A model generated the notes under the pieces. The model worked only from the letters and a program-made list of their open reading frames with translations, had not been told where the DNA came from and made no database searches. From Biscogniauxia marginata (taxonomy: Eukaryota > Ascomycota > Sordariomycetes > Xylariales > Xylariaceae), in assembly GCA_022695795.1 (NCBI GenBank), contig MU404236.1, positions 1 through 45,735 on the forward strand: a DNA stretch of 45,735 nucleotides. The letters are read 5' to 3'. Of this stretch, positions 1 through 9,713 are shown piece after piece (positions within the stretch are counted from its first letter, which is position 1; each line of letters begins with the position of its first letter). Made by a program: the position numbers and the translations under genes.

Positions 1-94
1 ATAAAAATATAAAAATATAAAAATATAAAAATATAAAAATATAAAAATATAAAAATATAAAAATATAAAAATATAAAAATATAAAAATATAAAA
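1..94. repeat. AT-only 8-bp tandem repeat
   Basis: About twelve near-perfect copies of the 8-bp unit ATAAAAAT open the window, and the array may continue beyond the left edge. The DNA stays extremely AT-rich to about 240, with no coding frame. It is a minisatellite-like low-complexity tract; nothing in it resembles a telomeric repeat. Confidence 0.9.
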
Positions 95-282
95 AAGTTA
101 TTTTTATTTTTATTATAATATAAAGATTTTTTAAGCTTTTACGTTTTAAGTTTTATTATAATTTATAACAATTTTTATATATATTATTTTTATGATTTAT
201 ATAAGAAACTAGTGAGTCGCGAGGTGGTTTATAACTAAGGGTGTTAACTTATATAATAAAAAAGAAAAAGACGAAAAATTTT

Positions 283-501
283 TGCCTGGTCCAGGGATTG
301 AACCTGGGACTTCTTCTTGCCATTTATTACTCTCGTTCTGTGGTGGTGGATTTTATTCGCACAGGGTGGAAGAGTCATTCACCCAGATTTTTGCGGTGCA
401 CTTTTGTACAGCCGCAGGGATCGATTCGAACCCGGGACCTTCTGGTTTGGTCCCTTGTGGTTGTTCAGGCAGAAGATGTGTTACCACTACACCAACCTGG
501 C
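283..501 (-). tRNA. tRNA-like gene interrupted in the anticodon loop (possible pseudogene or tRNA-derived element)
   Basis: On the minus strand both halves of a canonical tRNA fold are present, split by about 150 nt. The 5' half has acceptor GCCAGGT (501-495), T8, a perfect 4-bp D stem GTGT/ACAC (492-489 with 481-478) and D loop AGTGGTA. The 5' anticodon strand is TCTTC (476-472). The 3' half has the matching strand GAAGA (316-312), a perfect T stem CCAGG/CCTGG (307-303 with 295-291) around loop TTCAATC, acceptor ACCAGGC (290-284, 6 of 7 pairs) and discriminator A. A TTTTT tract, a Pol III terminator, lies at 278-274. The insert (about 470-322) carries a second B-box-like GGTTCGAATCG (432-422). 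No clear U33 or anticodon can be assigned, so the amino acid is unknown. It may be a pseudogene, a tRNA-derived SINE, or a tRNA with a very long insertion. Confidence 0.5.
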
Positions 502-1129
502 TGTTTGTTGAAAACCTGGCATCTTATTGGGACTTATCTGTTTAGGAGTCAGGTCAGAACTGGGAGTGTCTACCCTTTCTCTCACCCCCCCTCCCCCACC
601 ACCACCACCACCTGCCCATGTGTGATTTGGACCTGAAAGATTCCTGAGCAGGATTGCAATGATTTCCCAAGGCATCCTTACCATTTATACGTATAGGAAG
701 ACGGGGCTTCGTGACACTCTATCCGTTCCAGGACTTTTTACTGTTCAATTCAATATATTCACCCCCATTATGTATATTTGTAAATGAGCCATCATCCCAT
801 CACTGCTGTCACGCCATTACGGATTCCGAGTGCTGACTCGGAATTCTGTGTCCCTTTTAGAGGCATAGTAGTTCAGGTAATGAAAAAGCTATTATTATAA
901 TATTATTTAAACAATTATTAACAATGAATATACGTACGGAACAAACTAGTTAATTCTTCACTGTCACTCGTGCCTTTTATAGATATATAAGAAACACTAC
1001 AAATCCCAAGATCTCTCCTGTTCCATTTTACGATGTCTCTGCTTGCCTACGTACATACGTACCCACGAAACCTGACCATAATCGACAAATAGAGAATCGC
1101 ACGTTTTACGAAAATTAAGGGACAACAAT
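502..1129. other. Non-coding stretch
   Basis: No supported gene. It holds a CCCCCC(T)CCCCCACCACCACC pyrimidine tract near 585-610 and AT-rich stretches around 890-930. It may contain the upstream region of the interrupted tRNA-like gene. Confidence 0.6.
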
Positions 1130-1246
1130 ATGGGGACCGGGGAAACTATCGGGCTGGTAATCGGCTGCATTGGGGTCTTCTTCTTCCTACTGTTCATAGT
1201 GTGGATTTGCAACCGCGGCATGTCAAGTGTCGATCCGTTACCGTGA
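1130..1246 (+). CDS. Candidate 38-residue single-pass membrane protein
   Basis: This short ATG-to-TGA frame sits in a good fungal start context (ACAACAATGG, with A at -3). It encodes a short polar N-terminus, then an uninterrupted hydrophobic helix at about residues 7-27 (IGLVIGCIGVFFFLLFIVWI), then a short Cys/Asn/Arg-containing tail. The clean membrane-anchor pattern is more than expected from random DNA of this composition. No family is recognised. It could be a genuine small membrane protein, the last exon of something unseen, or chance. It lies about 500 bp downstream of the 3' end of the minus-strand AAA ATPase gene. Confidence 0.3.
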   Translation: MGTGETIGLVIGCIGVFFFLLFIVWICNRGMSSVDPLP

Positions 1247-1743
1247 CGTTTTGGGGGGATCTAGATACATGATATCCCCTGAGCGGTTTAAGTCTAAATG
1301 CCCGTCTTTCCGGAACCCGGTTTGACAAAAAAGAAGAATAAAATAGCAGGGGCAAAGCTAATAACACTTTGACAAGTCCCTACCGAAGTTTACGAACCGT
1401 GAGCGCTGCTGTATGAAATGTCTCTGTTACCCAACTTCCCTCTGCGTGTCGCGGCTCAGAGTTCTAGGCTCATATGCATACAACCGCTATACTAGTACGG
1501 AATACAGAGGCGAGGGTTGTCGTTCCCGAGATGTGTAAACCCTACGTGCCAGAAGGAGTGTTTACCCAAGGCACAATAATTACTTCTACATACCATGCAC
1601 ATTGAAATACGCAAAGCAGGTAATCAACATGTACAATATCCACAATTTCGGAGTCCTATCAACTCTATTCGTAGCATCAATACTCCCCATCGATAATGAC
1701 TTCACATACGAGCCCTTGTCCATCTACATTCCAACCTACTTAT
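1247..1743. other. Non-coding stretch, 3' side of the AAA ATPase gene
   Basis: No supported gene. It should contain the 3' UTR of the minus-strand AAA ATPase. The composition is mixed and no repeat stands out. Confidence 0.6.
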
Positions 1744-4081
1744 TTACACGAACCTCGCCTGCCACTCCGCGAAATGCTCCAGCACGTCGCGCGTAACGCG
1801 CTTAGGCGTCCTCCGGATAGCCGCCTGCAGGACATCCATCACGGCCGCCGCCGCGCCCGGGTCCCCACCTCCCTCCTCATCGGCGTCGTCGTCGTCGAAG
1901 GCGCTGCCGCAGATGGCGGCGACCTCGGCGCCCGAGTAGCCCTCGGTCTGGCGGGCCAGCTCGGCGGCGTCGATGTCGTCGGCAAAGCCCAGCTTCCGGG
2001 CCTTGTTCACGATGATGGCCTCGCGCGCGCCGAGGTCCGGGAGCGGCACGTAGATAAGGCGGTCGAAGCGCCCGGGGCGCAGCAGGGCCGGGTCGAGCGC
2101 GTCGGGCCGGTTCGTCGCCGCGAGAACGAAGACGTCGCCCAGCTGCTCGAAGCCGTCCATCTCGGTCAGCAGCGTGGTCAGGGCCTGGACGCCCCCGCTA
2201 CTACCGCTGCTGCTGCTTGCGGATCCGCCACGGCCGGTCCGAGATGCTGCGAGGGAGTCGAACTCGTCGAAGAAGATTATGCTGGGGCTGGCTTCGCGGG
2301 CTCGCTTGAACAGGTTCCGTATCGAGCGCTCCGTCTCGCCGACGTACATGTTCAGCAGCTCCCCGCCCTTGACGGCAAAAAAGTTGAACCCGGACTCTGT
2401 CGCCATGGCCTGGGCGGTCATGGTCTTAGAGCAGCCGGGGGGTCCGTAGAGCAGGATGCCCTTTTTAGGGTCTGACAATGTTTTGACGCCTCTCTAGAGT
2501 CCAGATATCAGTAATCCGCTCAAAAAAAAAACGCCCCTCTTCTGAAAAAAACTGGTATTGCGTACCTGTGGCCGCCGAAGCACTTTCTGGAGAGCGATCT
2601 TGACATTTTCATAACCGCCAATATCACTCCAGCGAATGGTGGGTGGCTTGAGGTTAATGTCATGCATGGCAGTCGGCCGAACTTCCTGGAGACCTTTAAC
2701 GATATCCTCCCATATCAGAGGCTCCTCTTTCGATGGACGAGCCACTCTTTCCCTCCATGTATCCGTAGCTATGATGAGCACGCTTTCCAGATCGGCTCCT
2801 GTATAGGCGTGCGTTCGATCGCCGAGATCAGATATGTATTTGTCAAACACATCGGGCGCAAAGGTGGGTTTGTGGAAGCGGAGTATCTCTTTCCGTCCTG
2901 GCGCGTCTGGAATTGGGAGGCCGACGTGCTTGTGAAATCGGGTCGGGCGTTGGAGATCGTATGGAATGTCGTCTAAGTAATCGAGACAGGTCGCAACCAC
3001 GAGCACGTTTGGACGCCTACTTTGTCCCTGCGCTCTATCTGCCAAGGCGTCAAGACCCTCCCCGATAGAGTCTATATAGAGCTCCCGGTTTGGGTTTTCC
3101 TTTCCCACGAACCTTGTGATGTTCTCGATCAGGATAATACTTCGAGCTCGTTGTTCCAGTGCGGTCTTAAAACAGGTTCCGATTGTAGAAGGTTTGTCTT
3201 TGCCGGTTATTTTGATAACCCTGCCCCAGTTGGTAGCAGCGATGTGATCCAAAAGCATTGATTTTCCTGTCCCATGACTCCCATGAATGACGACGCCGCA
3301 AGAGAAGCGTGCTTTTGTATAACCATTAAAGTCGATATCATAATCGTTAAAAAACCAGTTCAGCTTTTTTATTTCATTTTGCATAGCTGGTAGGGCGCGC
3401 ACTTCTAACTTGCCCACGATGTCGTTTGCTTCGTTGTTGAAAAACTCCACAGCAGTTGAGCCAGGAGCGTACTTTGCCACGCCATCAGTGCTGCCGTTCA
3501 CAGACTCGACAATGTATGAGCGTTTAGCTCCGTTTAAAAATATCTCCTCGAACGGAGTACCGGGCAAAATGTATTCGGCAATTTCTAATAAAGCAGTCAG
3601 ATATAAGTAGACGCCACAGCTTAAATCGACATTTATGCCGCTGACAACTCAAGGGAAATGAATTCAGCCTACCCAAACGACTTTCGAGGTAATGCTGCCA
3701 TCGGAGCTGTTCTGATACTGGGAGAGGCGTGGTATCGGGAGTCGTTTCTTTCATGACAACGATACCAGCGTCGGGGACGGGGCCACTTCCAGGAACCACT
3801 CGAACTACCTGGCCAAGCTCCAGCTCGGTTGTCTTCTGAAAGACCCGACTGATAGAAACAATGTTGTTTGCAACATTTTTGTCTGGGGCCGGCCACGCCA
3901 CGGCTTCCCGCCGAATGCCCCCGTCAGTTTCAATGGTGCAGATATGCCCAGTTGTGAATCCTCCCTGGTTGAACGTTGAGGGATGAATGAGAATCTTGGC
4001 AGCATTTTTGTGACTTGGAGATTTCTGACTATGGCTTGCAACATCCTGTGGCTGAAGCCTGACCTTAAAGTCGTACTTCAT
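1744..4081 (-). CDS. AAA+ ATPase of the Afg2/Drg1 (SPATA5) family, with degenerate D1 domain
   Basis: Three exons (4081-3673, 3584-2566, 2493-1744) give a 725-residue protein; yeast Afg2 is about 780. The N-terminal ~120 residues match the Afg2/Cdc48-type N domain. D1 follows with Walker A GSHGTGKS (residues 238-245), but its Walker B reads IILIEN (286-291) instead of hhhhDE, and the sensor-1 segment reads VVATCL rather than ATN. D2 is intact: GPPGCSKT (493-500, the Cys-Ser form typical of Afg2), IIFFDE (catalytic DE at 552-553), AATNRPD and RPGRFDR. Afg2/Drg1 uses ATP to release Rlp24 from pre-60S ribosomes. Whether this is that enzyme or a divergent paralogue cannot be settled here; the D1 changes favour a paralogue with D1 that binds but does not hydrolyse ATP. 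The D2 exon is much more GC-rich than the others. Confidence 0.85.
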
Positions 4082-4752
4082 CGTGAGGTCCTTTTTCAGG
4101 GTTACTCACTTAGGGATTGGAAAAAGGGTGAGAAGCGTATCTCCACCAATGTGCAGAATAAAAATGCGGAACGGATAAATCCCAGACTAGATGATTTCTA
4201 TCATGGTTGTTCTCATATATGTCAAAATAGTGGCCTCTGGTTTATAAGTTAGTGGAGAAAATATGTGACAGCATTAGGAGGAATTTATTATCTTGATAAA
4301 AGCAGTTTTAAAAGAAAAGCACCCACAGTTTAGACACCTATATAATACCTGATTGTCAAGTAACTCTTTGAATTTCAAATACAAAAGTTATTTGAGTATC
4401 AAATAATAGCTATTGAAATTTACAGAAGTCACAAATTGGCCTTTCGGTTTTTCCCCTTTTTTTTTTTTCTTCTTTCCTCCCACGGCCATATTAATTACCT
4501 ACCTGCCCGTTATAAGAGGTTCTCCCACAGATCAAGTGGCTTGTTTCTAGTGGCTGTGTCAATTTTCCTCCGCGCGAGTCGAATATCGTTATATACAGCA
4601 CATATGCAGTAATCAGGTCAGATGGGATACGCGGATATTTACTTTTGGGAACCGCCCAAATTTTATGATTTCTTCCAACCCAAGCTCCAACGTTCGTGAC
4701 CCACGTCGTCCGTGACTCCCATGCAGCGCCCGGCACCACACCTCGCCGCCCC
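4082..4752. promoter_or_regulatory. Shared divergent promoter region
   Basis: This 671-bp gap separates the starts of the minus-strand AAA ATPase and the plus-strand mitochondrial-type protein, so it must hold both promoters. A T-rich tract lies at 4450-4475. A short upstream ORF begins at 4721 and overlaps the downstream start. No binding site can be named with confidence. Confidence 0.5.
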
Positions 4753-4798
4753 ATGCTCCTACGACAGCTACTACAGCGGCCCCTCTCGCGATCGGTAG
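4721..4798 (+). promoter_or_regulatory. Upstream ORF overlapping a start codon
   Basis: An ATG at 4721 opens a 25-codon frame, +1 relative to the main gene, and ends at TAG 4796-4798, past the main ATG at 4753. If it lies inside the transcript, ribosomes starting there would bypass the main start, so it could reduce translation. The transcript start is not visible in the sequence. Confidence 0.35.
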
Positions 4799-6293
4799 CT
4801 ACAGCGGCGACATGGCGGCCAGCACCTCCCGCTCCGCCTCTGCCCCTCCATGACAGTCGCAGCCAGCAGCTGCGCAACTATTCTTCGTCGCCGTCCGGGA
4901 ACGACGGCGGCGGCGGCGGTGGCGGCAACCAGGAGAACGATAGTGACAATTCGCCGTCGCTGTTCGAACAGCTGTTCCCCGACGAGGCCAAGCAGCAGCA
5001 GAAGCAGTCGGGGAGGACCAGCACCTGGGTATCGCAGCTCTTCGACGAGCCGCCGCGCTTCCCCGTGCGCGGCGAGGAATTGAACGCCCACGACGGCGGC
5101 AACCTCCCGCAGACGCCGGGAGACGAGGACGCAGACCACCATGCGACGACGCCCCTCCGCGCGAAAAGCATGCTGATCCTCTCGGCCGCGAGCAAGTACC
5201 TCCTCGAGAGCGACTTTCTCCGCCTGGGCCCGAAGGGGAAGCACGTCGAAGGCTGGGTGGGCGGGATTGTCAGAGGTACGAAAACTCAACTTGGCTCTCC
5301 CCTTCTTCCTTCTTTTTTTTTGTTATGGGTTTCCCCCTCCTAGATACTTGCTAACACTCTCTCTCCCCCAACGCAGTGATCCAAGCCCGCGACCCCGACA
5401 CCCTCGAGCCGCTCGGCCACTACTTCATCCTGTTCAACCACCCGTCCGCGGCGCGCGCCTATAAGGAGGAGGTCGAGCGCCTGTGGCGCCTGGGCAAGAA
5501 GTACATACCCGGCGGGCACCACAAGAAGGACTCAGAGATGCGCCAGCCCGTGCCGCCGGGCCTCGTGACCGACCGCGGCGAGGACGTGGCATCGCTGATC
5601 CGGTCGTTCACGCTGATCCTGCCCTCGCAGCGGCACCACCTCATCCTCGGCAACGAACAACAGGAAGAGAAGTCCTCCTCCTCCGACGGCAGCGGAAGCG
5701 CCGCAGCGTGGCGCGCTGAGCAGCTCGACCAGGGCGGCTCGTTCGTCGACCGCCTTGCGCGCCGCGCCGGGTCGCGGTTCCTGGTCCTCGTCGCCATCGA
5801 CGGCGGACGCATCTCGCTCGAGACGCTGCGCCGCACCATCGAGGACGACGGCGTCGACCGGAACCTGCCGTGGCGCGTGAAGGGCCTCGGGGGGGACGGG
5901 GCCAGCGACAGCAGCATCCTGCCCTTTGGTAGGAGCATCGTGAGCAGTCCGGATAATGACCCCGAGCAGAGCCTCCGGGACCAAGGGGAGCGGGCGATGG
6001 GGAAGCAGCAGGAAGGGGAAGAAGGCGGCGAAGGATCTAATAATAGTATTCTCGGCAGCGGAATCGACCGCGACAAGGCCGAGGAGCACGACAGGAAGTA
6101 CAGGCGGTATCCGCGGTTCATCGTGCCCTTCGAGGACTCCGCCGAGGCGCACCGCTTCGTCCGGTCCTGGCACCGCCGCGAGGTGGTGCTGCGGATGGCC
6201 TACAAGGCTAGCGGTAAAGCCAACAATGTCAACAATGACAAGTCGGCGACGTGGGAAGAGAGTAAGATTATCAATGCTACGGTCCTGTGGTGA
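4753..6293 (+). CDS. Fungal protein of unknown function, predicted mitochondrial
   Basis: Two exons (4753-5275 and 5377-6293, with a GT-AG intron of 101 nt) encode 479 residues. The ATG at 4753 is chosen because the frame has no upstream ATG and the N-terminus (MLLRQLLQRPLSRSVATAA) looks like a mitochondrial presequence, rich in Arg, Leu and Ser without acids. Low-complexity Gly/Asn/Gln linkers follow. The likely conserved part runs from about residue 140 to 220, across the intron, with motifs LILSAASKYLLESDFLRLGPKGKHVEGW and then DPDTLEPLGHYFILFNHPSAARAY; the latter has the look of an RRM-like strand-helix unit. A second structured piece (about residues 425-455, FIVPFEDSAEAHRFVRSWHRREV) resembles the last strand and helix of an RRM. 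I cannot name the function; a mitochondrial RNA-related role is inference only. Confidence 0.75.
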
Positions 6294-7594
6294 TCATCAC
6301 ATATAGGCAAGTAAGTATATACATAGATAAACATTACAAAATCGAGAGAAGGAGGAAGAAAGACAGGCCTCGTTTCCTTAAGAGATTTCGGGAAAGGGTG
6401 AGATGGGCTATCTCACTACTAGTAGTAGTAGTTTACATACCTCCTCATTATTCCTGTATATAACGCCTCTAAAGAATTTATCTAATTCAAAAATTAAAAT
6501 AAATAAAAGCTTAAGTCTAAATCAGATCATTCTTCACTTTTATAACCTACCCAGAAATCAATTAACCCAGATTTTCTATAAATAAAACATCAATTATAAA
6601 ACCTAAATTAATTAATCATCAGTCAACCACAGAACTCCCATCTATTCAACACCCAAAAAGGGGAAGGGGAAAAAGGAAATAACAAGGGGGGTTTTTTTTT
6701 TTGGCCCATTCTCTCTCTCATTCTCTTTCCTTCGCATCCATTTCATCCATTCTCTTCTTATTGTCATATGTATGTTCATTCAAATACCCATCTATCCATC
6801 CCCCCCCCCCCCCCTCCTCTCCTCCATCCTGTCCCTCTTACCTGTTTATCTGTATGTTTTTACCTGTCTCAACGTCCTCCTCCTATCTATCCCCTGAAAA
6901 GAGAAAAAAAGGACGGAAAAAAAAAAGGGAGAGATAAACGGAGATACAGACAGGCCTAGATCTGGTTATGTTGAGGGTCTCGTCTCTCTATCTTTCCCCT
7001 TCCCCTCCCTCTCCCCCTCCCCTTTTCCTTCTCCCTTTTCTCGGCAACTGCTGAAAAAGAAAAGAGAGATCGAAGGAAAAAGGAGAAAAAAAAAGAAACC
7101 ACTTAAAAAGCCCACTAAAAATTGTTGGAACGATGATAATGTAGATGATGATAATGACTTTGACTGGCAACCCTTCCCGAGATGATACATACTATTTCCT
7201 CGTTCTCTTCCTCGCTCTCCTTCGCCCTTCTTCCTTCTTCATCGCTTTAATAGTAGTAGTAGTAGTGATAATAATAGGGGGTTTCTGGTTGTCTTCTTTG
7301 CGGGTGGGTTTTTTTTTCTTTTTCTTTCGCCATAACTCATGTAATCCTTTGGTCTATTCATAGCGTACGCTTTGATTGTCATTGATCAATCACCGAATCC
7401 CACCACATGCAACACAACATACACACGCACACACGCACAGACAGACACAGTCTTTCCCCTCTCGTCTCCCCCCACAACCAGAATCGACTATAGTCCAGTC
7501 TCTCAATTCCCCCCTTCCCTTCCTTTCTCTCTGGTCTACTCCGTTCTGCTCTCTTCTTCGGTTCCTTTTTCCTTCTCTTTTTTTTTCTTTTTCT
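6294..7594. other. Convergent intergenic region rich in simple repeats
   Basis: It lies between the 3' ends of two convergent genes and has no supported coding frame. It contains (TAG)n at about 6418-6432, T10 near 6692-6702, a C14 run near 6800-6813, alternating homopyrimidine (about 6985-7045) and homopurine (about 7050-7105) blocks, and (TAG)n again near 7246-7265. Short ORFs here are low complexity and are not credible genes. Confidence 0.7.
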
Positions 7595-8565
7595 TTAGCA
7601 GCATTTCCCCATGCTGCCGTTGCCATCGCCTTGTGAGACGTTGACGCCGGACGATGTCGCGGGCTCTGACTTGGAGGTGTCGATGATGCGCTTCTTGATG
7701 TCGGCAGCTAGGTTGTAAAAGGCCTTGTCGATGTTGATGTTGCTCTTTGCAGAAACCTCGAGGAAGGGAATGCCGAGCTCCTTAGCCAACGCCTCGCCCT
7801 GCTCTGTCGAGACCACGCGCTTCTCCTCCCAGTCGCACTTGTTTCCGATCAGGATCTTGTTGACACCCTCGGTGGCATGCTGTTCTACGTTTGCGAACCA
7901 TGTGCGGATGTCTGCGTATTCAAAGATCAGCAAAAAGGTATGCACAAAGGTGGCATGATATTGGGTAACTTCTCCCGCCAACCCCGACTTGATCGCCCCC
8001 ATCCTACATGTCCGTGCAGATATCTAGGGTCCGTGATCCAGGCTCTGGGGATGGGGATGGACCGAAAGGGGAACCCCTTACTCTCGAAAGATCTCTGATC
8101 CGTGACGTCGTAAACTAGGAGGATACCCATCGCGCCGCGATAATAAGCCGTCGTGATAGTTCGGAATCGCTCCTGACCGGCCGTGTCCCAGATCTGCAGC
8201 TTCACGCGCTTGCCATCGAGCTCGATCGTGCGGATCTTGAAGTCGATGCCGATGGTGGTGATGAAGGAGGGCGTGAAGGAATCCTCACTGAACCGTAGTA
8301 GACAGCATGACTTGCCAACGCCCGAGTCGCCGATTAGGAGTAGCTTGATCTGTTACGGGAGAGGGAGAGAAGATGCCCAGTCAGTTGTCTTTGTCCAATA
8401 GTTGCACATGGGTTCGGCGGGCGGCGTAGATGGGAAATGAGGGAATGGCATTCGCGGGGCTTGGTTTATTTGGCATCAGGGGGGGTGTTCGCGGAATCGC
8501 GGTGGGCGGTGCGAGACGAGACGAGGTTGACCTACTAGAAAGTCGTAGTTTCGGTTGCCCGACAT
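7595..8565 (-). CDS. sec4: Rab GTPase Sec4/SrgA (Rab8 class)
   Basis: Three exons (8565-8536, 8349-8082, 7911-7595) encode 204 residues, the usual Sec4 length. Exon 1 is just [10 protein letters not shown]. The protein then shows P-loop GDSGVGKS, effector loop [13 protein letters not shown], switch [15 protein letters not shown] and SAK guanine-binding motifs, and a C-terminal GKCC for double geranylgeranylation. [16 protein letters not shown] and the tail fit the Sec4/Rab8 class rather than Ypt1. Sec4 drives docking and fusion of post-Golgi secretory vesicles at the plasma membrane through the exocyst, which in hyphae means tip growth. The donor after exon 2 (GTAAGG) and acceptor GCAG rejoin RSFE-N-IRTWF in frame. 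Introns are 186 and 170 nt. Confidence 0.95.
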
Positions 8566-9713
8566 TTTGAAGAGAGAGGCTGAGGCTCGTCCTGGACGGC
8601 TGAGAAGGGTCGAAAAGGATTGTGCGTTCAGGGAGACAAGACGACGATGCGATGCGATGTCAGGACTAGGAGGTTCGGCGAGCAGAGAGACGTGTCGTCA
8701 GAAGCAGCCTCGAGGAAGTTGATAGTGATGGCAGCGGTGGGTTACATGAAGGCTTGGCGTGGTGATGAATGGCCTAAACTCGGTTGGTCCTAGCACAGTG
8801 ACCTGGATAGCGAGTATGACGAGGTGGCAGGGTGGAAATCGGTCTGCTAGATAGACAAATATCGGGGTTTATTTTTGTCAAAGGGGGGCGCACTTCCAAA
8901 TGGCCAGCAATGAGAAGAACGGTGAGAGGGAGAGGGAAAGGCGGTACTCGGTTAGGTAAGGTTAGGTTACTGTATTGACGGGGAGAAATGCAGGTCGGTG
9001 TTGGCACTGGAATACCTTATCTACCTACATACGTACATCCGACGCACCGCCTCACTCTCTTTTTACCTGTATTATACAACCTGTACCTTGGGTACCTGCA
9101 CTCTTTATCTAACCTGGGTAGGTACCTACCAGATAGGTACTTACATATGGTAGGGCGATTCAAGCCCCCTGTGGCACACGCCGCCGGCCAGTCAACCCAC
9201 AGCACATGTTAAGCACTAGGTAGGTACCGGTAGTACACTAGCGGTTCGTGCTTCCAATAGGTTGGTAACCTATCGAGGGGCCGGGCCTGACACTCCATCT
9301 GTCTGGAACACCTTACGTATACACCTACCAAATACTTCAATATTACTACATAGGTAGGTCATAACAACGCACCTATTATTATTGTTATTATTATTGTTTT
9401 ATCAAGTCACTACCAACATTCCACGATAGTGGACCTACCCACCCCTTATTTCTCTATCAACAGTTACCTACTACCCGACGTAGGTACGCAATATAAGCTC
9501 CCGTGGTTTTAAACTCTATAAATATACATACCGTACCTACATATATCACCAGGATGGATAGACGCATGCAATAGGAAGCCGTCTATTTTAAGCTGTTATT
9601 ATACCCGGCAACTTTAAAGTAACGATGCCTAAAGAATTGATAATTCAATCGTATTCTATTTTTTTCTATCACAGGATTGCTAGTTGATACAAGTAGTACA
9701 GAGGTATCTATGG
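8566..9713. other. Intergenic region with dispersed TAGGTA/TACCTA motifs
   Basis: It holds the 5' leader and promoter of sec4 at the left and the 3' end of the Nca2 gene at the right. From about 8995 to 9540 the motifs TACCTAC, TAGGTAGGTACC and GGTAGGTACC recur on both strands, with ATT-repeat DNA near 9375-9395. No coding frame is credible. Confidence 0.6.

Noticed and set aside
1..240. Possible telomere or centromere edge
   Set aside because: No TTAGGG units are present; it is only an AT-rich tandem repeat, and housekeeping genes begin within 2 kb.
1696..2475. 259-codon plus-strand open frame
   Set aside because: It is the antisense shadow of the GC-rich D2 exon of the AAA ATPase; the minus strand encodes intact Walker motifs.
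5459..6173. Long minus-strand frames of 213-220 codons
   Set aside because: They are GC-rich shadows of the plus-strand exon.
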